A stretch of 15,011 nucleotides of DNA. Origin: JBJXGF01 sp046153015. Lineage in GTDB: Bacteria > Actinomycetota > Acidimicrobiia > Acidimicrobiales > CAIXPF01. The notes under the pieces were generated by a model. That model was not told the origin of the DNA. It worked only from the letters and a program-made list of their open reading frames with translations, and ran no database searches. Position numbers and translations under genes: made by a program. The stretch covers positions 1 through 15,011 of the forward strand of contig JBJXGF010000104.1 of assembly GCA_046153015.1 (NCBI GenBank). The letters are read 5' to 3'. Positions 7,580-12,749 of this stretch are shown in pieces; the stretch's first letter is position 1, and the number at the start of each line of letters is the position of its first letter.

Positions 7580-7594
7580 CGAACGGGGGGCTCG

Positions 7595-7613
7595 GCCCGG
7601 CGAGCTGCCGGGC
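7595..7613 (-). other. Second hairpin in the recA leader
   Basis: GCCCGGC (7595-7601) and GCCGGGC (7607-7613) form a perfect 7-bp stem with a 5-base loop. An alternative pairing of TCGGCC (7592-7597) with GGCCGA (7615-7620) competes with it. It lies just downstream of the predicted LexA-controlled start and upstream of the second promoter, so only the longer recA transcript would carry it. No T-run follows on the recA strand. Confidence 0.4.
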
Positions 7614-7628
7614 TGGCCGAATGACAGG

Positions 7629-7657
7629 ATCGTAGTTTCGAACCGACGTTCGGGCAA
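7629..7657 (-). promoter_or_regulatory. Predicted LexA-controlled recA promoter (-35 TTGCCC, 17 bp, -10 TACGAT)
   Basis: On the minus strand TTGCCC (7652-7657) and TACGAT (7629-7634) are separated by exactly 17 bases. Each matches 4 of 6 bases of the sigma-70-type consensus. The spacer contains the core GAAC-N4-GTTC LexA box, the expected position for repression by blocking polymerase. Transcription would start near 7622, giving a leader of about 167 bases before the recA GTG. Base matches are seen directly; promoter activity is inferred. Confidence 0.6.
7639..7652. promoter_or_regulatory. LexA (SOS) box between recA and msrB
   Basis: CGAACCGACGTTCG is a perfect CGAAC-N4-GTTCG inverted repeat, matching the GAAC-N4-GTTC LexA box of Actinomycetota and Firmicutes. 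A T precedes it at 7638, extending the left arm toward the TCGAAC form. It sits inside the predicted recA promoter spacer and 58 bases upstream of the divergent msrB start codon. recA is the archetypal SOS gene, so the assignment is strong; any effect on msrB is speculative. Confidence 0.85.
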
Positions 7658-7709
7658 GCCGGACGATACTGTCGTGGGCAGCACCGGACCACCACTCCAG
7701 GAGCACGCC

Positions 7710-8123
7710 ATGGCCGAGGAGCCGTTCGAACTCGTCCCCGACGACCTGCGCCAGCGGTTGAGCCCGCTGCAGTACCACGTGACCCAGGAGAAGGGCACCG
7801 AGCGGCCCTTCAGCGGCGAGTACTGGAACACCGAGGAGCCGGGCACCTACCGCTGCGTGGTGTGCGACTCGCCGCTGTTCAGCTCCGACACGAAGTACGA
7901 CTCGGGCTGCGGCTGGCCGAGCTTCTACGCCCCGCTGGACCAGCAGCGGGTGGCCACCAACCTCGACGACTCGCTCGGGATGGTGCGGGTGGAGGTCACG
8001 TGCGCCCGCTGCGGCGCCCACCTGGGCCACGTGTTCCCCGACGGGCCCCGGCCCACCGGCGAGCGCTTCTGCATGAACTCGGCCTCGCTGCGCCTGGAGA
8101 AGGACGCGGTGGCCAAGAGCTGA
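7710..8123 (+). CDS. msrB: Peptide-methionine (R)-S-oxide reductase MsrB
   Basis: MsrB reduces the R-form of methionine sulfoxide in proteins, repairing oxidative damage with electrons from thioredoxin. The 137-residue protein covers the whole SelR domain. Zinc ligands are Cys49 and Cys52 (CVVC) and Cys98 and Cys101 (CARC). The catalytic cysteine is Cys121 in RFCMNSASL, and Cys67 in DSGCGWPSF is at the usual resolving position. HLGHVF is at 104-109. ATG 7710 has AGGAG six bases upstream (7699-7703). GATACT (7665-7670) is a weak -10 candidate with no recognisable -35; if real, the LexA box would lie near its -35 position. This is the only plus-strand gene in the window. It diverges from recA and converges on the oxidoreductase gene. 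Confidence 0.96.
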   Translation: MAEEPFELVPDDLRQRLSPLQYHVTQEKGTERPFSGEYWNTEEPGTYRCVVCDSPLFSSDTKYDSGCGWPSFYAPLDQQRVATNLDDSLGMVRVEVTCARCGAHLGHVFPDGPRPTGERFCMNSASLRLEKDAVAKS

Positions 8124-8142
8124 CTACGCCGCCCTACCGCCG

Positions 8143-8185
8143 CCCCGCCGCCGCCGCCCGGGCGCGGCGGCCGGGCGCGGCGGGG
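8143..8185. terminator. GC hairpin between convergent msrB and oxidoreductase genes, possible bidirectional terminator
   Basis: CCCCGCCGC (8143-8151) and GCGGCGGGG (8177-8185) are perfect 9-base complements. The 25 bases between them can also fold (GCCGC with GCGGC). The element occupies most of the short gap between two converging stop codons, where a shared terminator is expected. No T-run is present on either strand. Low sequence complexity here means some of the complementarity could be chance. Confidence 0.4.
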
Positions 8186-8190
8186 TGCGC

Positions 8191-9093
8191 TCAGCGGAAC
8201 TCGGCGGCGGCTTCGGTGATGAACTGATCGAGCGTGTCGTCGCGCTCCTCGGCGGAGCGGAAGCTGAAGTCGGGGATGACGATCTCGTGCACGCCGGCGG
8301 CCTGGTACGCGCCGATGATGTGGCGCACCTCGTCGACGTCGCCGATGATGCGGGGCCGCTCCACCTGGCGGCCCCGCAGCTTGGCCAGGAGCTCCTGGTC
8401 GGCGCTCAGGTACAGCAGCGCCACGGCCGAGCGTTGGATCGCGCCCGGGTCACGGCCCTCCGCCTCGCACCAGCGGTCGAGCACCTGCTGCTTCTGCGCC
8501 AGCAGCTCGGGCGTCCCCCAGATGTTCCACTCATCCGCGTAGCGGGCGGCCAGGCGCAGGGTGCGCTTCTCCCCGCCGCCGCCCACGAGGAGGGGGATCT
8601 TGGCCTGGACCGGCCGCGGGGTGAGCGGCGCGTCGGCCACCCGGTAGTAGGCGCCCTCGAACGTGGTGCGCTCGGCGGTGAGCAGCGAGCTCACGATCGC
8701 GCACGCCTCCTCGAGACGGTCCAGTCGTGAGCGGACCGTGCCCAGCTCGAACCCGTACGCCTCGTGCTCGTTCACCTGCCAACCCGCCCCGAGGCCGAGC
8801 ACGGCCCGACCGCCGCTCACGTGGTCGAGCGTGGCGACGATCTTGGCCACGAGCGCCGGGTTGCGGTAGGTGTTGCCGGCCACGAGCGGCCCGAGCCGCA
8901 CGCGGGGCACCGCCGCGGCGAGCGCGGCCAGCATGGTCCACGCCTCGTGGACGGCCCCATCGGGCGCCGGCGCGTTGGGCATGAAGTGGTCGGCGATGTA
9001 GATGCCGTCCCACCCGCTCGCCTCGGCGTGACGGCAGGCGTCGAGCGTGAACGGCCACGGGTGGGAGTTGCCGACCCAGAACGAGAAGCGCAT
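8191..9093 (-). CDS. LLM-class (luciferase-like) oxidoreductase, probably F420-dependent
   Basis: This is a 300-residue TIM-barrel protein of the luciferase-like monooxygenase superfamily. Visible family marks are the N-terminal MRFSFWVGNSHPW strand, ASGWDGIYIADHF (25-37), LGPLVAGNTYRNPALVAKIVAT (67-88, interrupted by variable residues), the SGGRAVLGLGAGW segment (93-105), NEHEAYGFELG (108-118) and IPLLVGGGGEKRTLRLAARYAD (166-187). In actinobacteria this branch usually binds coenzyme F420 rather than FMN, but the substrate cannot be read from sequence. ATG 9093 fits the family N-terminus and lies 11 bases after the thpR stop. No Shine-Dalgarno sequence is seen, but TAGTGT lies 8 bases upstream, so it may have its own leaderless transcript. 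Cofactor choice is family-based inference. Confidence 0.88.
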   Translation of the reverse strand: MRFSFWVGNSHPWPFTLDACRHAEASGWDGIYIADHFMPNAPAPDGAVHEAWTMLAALAAAVPRVRLGPLVAGNTYRNPALVAKIVATLDHVSGGRAVLGLGAGWQVNEHEAYGFELGTVRSRLDRLEEACAIVSSLLTAERTTFEGAYYRVADAPLTPRPVQAKIPLLVGGGGEKRTLRLAARYADEWNIWGTPELLAQKQQVLDRWCEAEGRDPGAIQRSAVALLYLSADQELLAKLRGRQVERPRIIGDVDEVRHIIGAYQAAGVHEIVIPDFSFRSAEERDDTLDQFITEAAAEFR

Positions 9094-9101
9094 GGGCGGC
9101 G

Positions 9102-9107
9102 ACACTA
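9102..9107 (-). promoter_or_regulatory. Possible -10 box (TAGTGT) for a leaderless oxidoreductase transcript
   Basis: TAGTGT fits TANNNT and ends 8 bases before the ATG at 9093, the same spacing as at miaB. It overlaps the thpR stop codon. No ribosome binding site follows it and no -35 is recognised. It is a short motif and only suggestive. Confidence 0.28.
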
Positions 9108-9620
9108 CCGGCGGCCGAGCGCGCCGGTGCGCGCCACCTCCCGGTACACGGCGCCGCTGGGCAGGGTCCTGCTCTCGAGCAGCACGAGCTCGGTCACGGC
9201 GAACTCGGCCTCGAAGCGCTCGCCGGCTGCGGCGGCCGCCGGCCGGCCCGTGAAGCGGGCCAGCGTGAGGTGCCCGGTGAACGGGCGCGGATCGGGCGGC
9301 CGGCCCACCTCGGCGGTGGCCGCGACGACCGCGGCGGCGAGGTCGTCGAGACCCGTGCAGGGCAGGCACAGCACGCCCCGCCCGAGGCGGCTGACCACCG
9401 GGCCGAGGCGGGCCAGCGCCGAGGCGCTGGCCACCCGCGCCAGCGCCGCCCGAGCGGCGGCCACCTCGGCCGTGCCGAGGAAGCGCAGCGTCACGTGCCA
9501 TTGCTCCCGGGTGGTCCAGCGCAGCCCGGCCGCGGCGGGCCGCGCCAGCGCCTCGATCCGGTCGAGCACGGCGGCGGGCGGGATCGCCGCCACGAACAGC
9601 CGGGCCCGCTCGGCGTTCAC
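9105..9620 (-). CDS. thpR: RNA 2',3'-cyclic phosphodiesterase ThpR (2H phosphoesterase)
   Basis: The family hydrolyses 2',3'-cyclic phosphate RNA ends and was first described as the 2'-5' RNA ligase family. The product is 171 residues. Both HxTx signatures are present: HVTLRFLG (42-49) and HLTLARF (117-123). The N-terminal RARLFVAAIPP (5-15) and the VTELVLLESRTLPSGAVYREV stretch (142-162) also fit. GTG at 9618-9620 overlaps the cinA TGA as GTGA, so translation is probably coupled to the upstream gene; no Shine-Dalgarno sequence is seen. The frame stays open upstream into cinA and is the same frame as the 5' part of cinA. A simple ORF caller may therefore fuse the two, but only this segment is ThpR. 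Confidence 0.9.
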   Translation of the reverse strand: MNAERARLFVAAIPPAAVLDRIEALARPAAAGLRWTTREQWHVTLRFLGTAEVAAARAALARVASASALARLGPVVSRLGRGVLCLPCTGLDDLAAAVVAATAEVGRPPDPRPFTGHLTLARFTGRPAAAAAGERFEAEFAVTELVLLESRTLPSGAVYREVARTGALGRR

Positions 9621-10168
9621 GGCAGGGCGAGCAGGCGGCGCCGGAGCAGGTCGAGCAGCGAGATCGTGGAGTACTGGCGGACCCGCTCCCGGTCGCCGGG
9701 CAGGCGGACCATCGCGGAGTGGGACCCGTCGGGCAGCGCCACGGCCACGAAGACCGTGCCCGGCTCGATGCCCTCGAGCGGGTCGGGGCCGGCGACGCCG
9801 GTGGTGGCGAGGCCCACGTCGGCGCCGAGGAGCTTGGCGACCCCCTCCGCCATCGTCACCGCCGCCTCGGCGGTGACCACCGGGCCGTGCGCCACGCCGA
9901 GCAGGTCGTACTTGACCTGGGGCTGGTAGGCGATGACCCCGCCCCGGAACACCTCGCTCGAATGGCGAACGGTGGTGAGCCGGGCGGTCACGAGCCCCCC
10001 GGTGACCGATTCGGCGGCGGCCAGGCTGAGCCGGCGCTCGTGGAGGAGCCGGACCACGACCGCCTCCATGTTCTCGTCGTCGACGCCGAAGACCAGGTCG
10101 CCGAGGATGCCCCGCAGGACCTGCTCCTCCGCGTCGAGCACGGCAAGGGCCTCGGCCGGGGTGGGGGC
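9617..10168 (-). pseudogene. cinA: cinA 3' part: CinA C-terminal (NMN amidohydrolase-like) domain, out of frame with the 5' part
   Basis: This frame encodes about 183 residues of the CinA C-terminal domain, related to PncC, which deamidates nicotinamide mononucleotide in NAD recycling. Family marks are DLVFGVDDENMEAVV, AAESVTGGLVTARL (usually AESCTGG, so Cys is replaced by Val), RGGVIAYQPQVKYDLLGV and LATTGVAGPDP. It continues the 5' part exactly if one base is removed near 10163-10169, giving a 412-residue CinA of normal length. An in-frame TTG at 10199-10201 could start it alone, but I see no ribosome binding site there. It ends in a GTGA overlap with thpR. Whether it is expressed as a domain, rescued by frameshifting, or silent is unknown. 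Confidence 0.82.
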
Positions 10169-10170
10169 AC
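10163..10170 (-). other. +1 frameshift site in cinA
   Basis: On the coding strand the 5' frame reads AAG TGC CCC CAC, while the domain continues as GCC CCC ACC CCG one base later. Removing one C from the C-run (G-run 10163-10167 on the plus strand), or the T opposite base 10169, restores ITAK-(C or A)-PTPAEALAVLDAEEQVL. CCC followed by C is also a classic site for +1 slippage by proline tRNA. Causes could be a real mutation, a homopolymer sequencing error, or less likely programmed frameshifting. Confidence 0.85.
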
Positions 10171-10856
10171 TTGGCGGTGATCCGCACCTTGATGCCCTCA
10201 ATGCCGCTGGCGTTGAAGGCGAGGGTGGCGTTGCCCAGCTCGTCGAGCTGGGCCATCCGCTCGTCGAGCATCTCGGCCAGGCCCGATTCGGACTGGCCCC
10301 AGGTGCGCAGCGTGCGGGACAGGATGGCCGAGGTGATGCCGGCCCGGCGCTCGAGGTCGGGCAGCACGAACTCGCCGACCATGGTGCGCATCTCGTGGGG
10401 AACGCCGGGCACCGCGTAGATCACCTTGTCGCCGACCGGGCACACGAGCCCGGGCGCGGTGCCGGGCTGGACCGGGATCGTGACCGCCCCGACCGGCACG
10501 TCGGCCTGCAGCAGGTTGTTCTCCGGCATCGGCCGGCTGCGGGCGGCGAACATCGCCCGGATGCGCTCGACGATGACCGGGTCGCGCTCGAGCGTCGTGC
10601 CCATCACCGCGGCGATGGCCTGGCGGGTGATGTCGTCCTGGGTGGGGCCGAGGCCGCCGCACACGATCACCGCGTCGGCCCGGGCCAGCGCGAGCTGCAG
10701 CGTGTCGATCATCCGGGCCAGGTTGTCGCCGACCTTGACCTGGTGGTAGCAGTCGATGCCCACCAGGGCGAGCTGCTCGCCGATCCAGGACGAGTTGGTG
10801 TCGACCACCGTGCCGAGCAGCAGCTCGGTGCCGATGGCCACGACTTCGCAGTTCAC
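10170..10856 (-). pseudogene. cinA: cinA 5' part: CinA N-terminal MoCF-like domain, frameshifted before the C-terminal domain
   Basis: These 229 residues are the N-terminal molybdopterin-binding-like (COG1058) domain and connecting segment of CinA, a family with ADP-ribose pyrophosphatase activity in some members. Marks are AIGTELLLGTVVDTNSSWI (7-25), VKVGDNLARM (40-49), GGLGPTQDDITRQA (67-80), MPENNLLQADVP (110-121) and YAVPGVPHEMRTM (148-159). GTG 10856 overlaps the pgsA TGA as GTGA and has a strong AGGGGGAGG purine run (10860-10868) just upstream. After Lys229 the natural continuation is in another frame. In its own frame no stop occurs until the thpR stop at 9105, so unrescued translation would give a 583-residue product of CinA N-domain, nonsense and ThpR. 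Confidence 0.85.
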
Positions 10857-11428
10857 TGGCCTCCCCCTTTTCCGGTCTCGCTCATCGCCCGCCGCCCGGC
10901 GAGCAGGTACCGCGCCCCGGTGACCAGCGTGAGCGCCACCGCGGTCCACAGCACCAACGCCGGGATCCACCGGGCTCCCTCGTCGATCTCGGGCACCAGC
11001 GCGAACGCCACCGCGAACTCCTGCACGAGGGTCTTGATCTTCGCGCCCTTCGAGGCGGGCAGCGCCAGGCTGCGCCGGGCCCAGATCGACCGGTAGGCGG
11101 AGATGACCAGCTCGCGTGCGGTGATCAGCAGCACCGGAACCACCCAGAACCGCTCGATCGCCACCAGGGCGAAGCAGCTCCCGAGCACCAGCACCTTGTC
11201 GGCCAGCGGGTCGAGAAAGGCCCCGGACCGGGTCACCCCCTGCTTGCGGGCGAGGGCGCCGTCGAACGCGTCGGAGATGGCGATCACGAAGCCGACCGCC
11301 AACGTGGAGTAGGCCGGGCCGATGCTCAGGATCATCACCAGCAGCACCGGGGTGAGCAGGAGGCGGGCGATCGTGATGAGGTTGGCGGGCGTCACCCAGT
11401 CGGACGCTTCGTAGGTGGAGGCGCCCAC
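10853..11428 (-). CDS. pgsA: CDP-diacylglycerol-glycerol-3-phosphate 3-phosphatidyltransferase PgsA
   Basis: PgsA is an integral membrane enzyme joining CDP-diacylglycerol and glycerol-3-phosphate, the committed step to phosphatidylglycerol and cardiolipin. The 191-residue protein has the N-terminal TPANLITIARLLLTP (13-27). The complete CDP-alcohol phosphotransferase signature D-x2-DG-x2-AR-x7-G-x3-D-x3-D uses Asp53, Asp56, Arg61, Gly69 (within SG at 68-69), Asp73 and Asp77. At least four hydrophobic spans are visible (about 17-52, 78-105, 134-147 and 153-178). GTG 11428 is chosen for the family N-terminus. GAGG (11437-11440) overlaps the rimO stop and lies eight bases upstream. The ORF can be read further upstream into rimO, but that part is not PgsA. 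A phosphatidylinositol-phosphate synthase is a possible alternative, though position and sequence favour PgsA. Confidence 0.9.
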   Translation of the reverse strand: MGASTYEASDWVTPANLITIARLLLTPVLLVMILSIGPAYSTLAVGFVIAISDAFDGALARKQGVTRSGAFLDPLADKVLVLGSCFALVAIERFWVVPVLLITARELVISAYRSIWARRSLALPASKGAKIKTLVQEFAVAFALVPEIDEGARWIPALVLWTAVALTLVTGARYLLAGRRAMSETGKGGGQ

Positions 11429-11438
11429 GGCCGCCGCC

Positions 11439-12686
11439 TCAGGCGCCCTGGGCCACGAGGTCCGGCCCGAACGCGCCGCACACCTCGACCTCGGCGAGGG
11501 CGCCCACCGCCAGCGCGTCGGGCAGGCGGACCACACCGTCGATCTCGGGGGCCTCCCGGTGGGTGCGGCCCTCACCCGGCGCGTCGACCAGCACCTCGAC
11601 CCGCCGCCCGATCAGCGCGTCGCGCCGTCCGGCGGTGATCTCGTCCTGCCGCTCGGTCAGCTCCGCCAGCCGTTCGGCCACGAGGCGGGAGGGCGGCGCG
11701 CCGGGCAGGTCGGCGGCGTAGGTGCCGGCCTCCTCGGAGTAGGCGAAGAAGCCGCACCAGTCGAGCTGCGCGTCGTCGAGGAACCGCAGCAGCTGGTCGT
11801 GGTCGGCCTCGGTCTCGCCGGGGTAGCCGACGATGAAGTTCGAACGGAACGCCGCCTCGGCCTCCCGGGCGCGGATGGCGGCGATGCGGGCGAGGAAGCG
11901 CTCGCCGCTCCCCCACCGGCGCATGGCCGCCAGAAGCGGGCGGGACACGTGCTGGAGGGACAGGTCGAAGTACGGGACGCCGGTCTCGCAGATGGCGTCG
12001 ACCAGGCCGTCGGTGAGCTCGGACGGGTAGAGGTACAGGCAGCGGACGCGGTCCACCCGGCGCGACGCGGCGCGCAGCAGCGACGCCAGCCGGCGCCGGC
12101 CCTGCCCGGCGTCGCGCCCGTAGGCGGCGAGGTCCTGCGCCACGAGCACCACCTCGCGCACGCCGAGCGCCTCGATCTCGGCCAGCACGTCGGCCTCGGC
12201 TCGGGAGCGCTGCCGGCCGCGGAAGCTGGGTATCGCGCAGAAGCCGCAGGCCCGGTCGCAGCCCTCGGCGATCTTCACGTAGGCCCACGGCGCCCGAGCC
12301 GGCGGCCTCGGCAGGTTCAACAGGTCGAACCGGGGCGGCGGCGAGCCCGCCGGTTTCACGCCGAGCGTGACCGGCACCCCGAAGCCGGCGACCGCGTCGG
12401 CCTCGGGCAGCGCCTCGGCCAGCTCGGCGCCGTAGCGCTCGGCCAGGCACCCGGTGACCACGAGGCGGGCGCCGGGCCGGCGCTGCTCGGCCAGCGCCAG
12501 CACCGTGTCGACCGACTCCTGACGGGCCTCCTCGATGAACGCGCAGGTGTTCACCACGACGAGGTCGGCCGCGGCGGGGTCGAGCGCGGGGGTGAGGCCG
12601 TCGGCCACCAGCCGACCGGTCAGCTTGTCGGAATCGACCTGGTTCTTGGGGCAGCCGAGCGTCTCGACCCAAAAGGACTGGGGCAT
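11439..12686 (-). CDS. rimO: Ribosomal protein S12 methylthiotransferase RimO
   Basis: RimO is a radical-SAM enzyme adding a methylthio group to the conserved Asp of ribosomal protein S12. The product from ATG 12686 is 415 residues. Auxiliary-cluster cysteines are Cys12 (ETLGCPKNQVDSD), Cys48 (VVNTCAFIEEA) and Cys80 (VTGCLAERY). The radical-SAM triad is CDRACGFC (143-150), followed by AIPSFRGRQRSR, which separates RimO from MiaB. LVAQDLAAYGRD is at 181-192, YLYPSELTD at 218-226, SLQHVSRPLL at 243-252, FIVGYPGETEAD at 284-295, and a TRAM domain ends the protein. A GTG at 12710 would add eight residues unlike the family. No Shine-Dalgarno sequence is visible before ATG; TACTGT lies 10 bases upstream, suggesting a leaderless mRNA. 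pgsA follows after 10 bases. Confidence 0.95.
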   Translation of the reverse strand: MPQSFWVETLGCPKNQVDSDKLTGRLVADGLTPALDPAAADLVVVNTCAFIEEARQESVDTVLALAEQRRPGARLVVTGCLAERYGAELAEALPEADAVAGFGVPVTLGVKPAGSPPPRFDLLNLPRPPARAPWAYVKIAEGCDRACGFCAIPSFRGRQRSRAEADVLAEIEALGVREVVLVAQDLAAYGRDAGQGRRRLASLLRAASRRVDRVRCLYLYPSELTDGLVDAICETGVPYFDLSLQHVSRPLLAAMRRWGSGERFLARIAAIRAREAEAAFRSNFIVGYPGETEADHDQLLRFLDDAQLDWCGFFAYSEEAGTYAADLPGAPPSRLVAERLAELTERQDEITAGRRDALIGRRVEVLVDAPGEGRTHREAPEIDGVVRLPDALAVGALAEVEVCGAFGPDLVAQGA

Positions 12687-12696
12687 GTCGGGGGCA

Positions 12697-12702
12697 ACAG
12701 TA
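12697..12702 (-). promoter_or_regulatory. Possible -10 box (TACTGT) for a leaderless rimO transcript
   Basis: TACTGT fits TANNNT and ends 10 bases before the rimO ATG, with no ribosome binding site between them and no clear -35 upstream. Spacing is slightly longer than at miaB and the oxidoreductase gene. It would start the rimO-pgsA-cinA-thpR cluster separately from ftsK. Confidence 0.25.
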
Positions 12703-12719
12703 CCCCGCACCGGTCGGAG

Positions 12720-12746
12720 AGCCGGGCGAGCCGGCCGAGCCGGCGC
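12720..12746. repeat. Three 9-base tandem repeats (AGCCGG-type) between ftsK and rimO
   Basis: Three consecutive units, AGCCGGGCG, AGCCGGCCG and AGCCGGCGC, fill the gap just downstream of the ftsK stop. Bases 12730-12744 can also form a 5-bp GCCGG/CCGGC stem with a 5-base loop. It could be a weak terminator for ftsK, but there is no T-run and the repeat is short enough to be chance in this composition. Confidence 0.4.
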
Positions 12747-12749
12747 GTG

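Noticed and set aside
7723..7731. GTTCGAAC palindrome in the start of msrB as another LexA site
   Set aside because: The half-sites are in the wrong order (GTTC before GAAC) with no 4-base spacer, so it does not match the LexA box.
4846..12686. miaB and rimO as a recent duplication
   Set aside because: Both carry the shared methylthiotransferase layout, but post-cluster motifs (PSVRGREISR versus PSFRGRQRSR), length and the rest of the protein place them in two old separate families.
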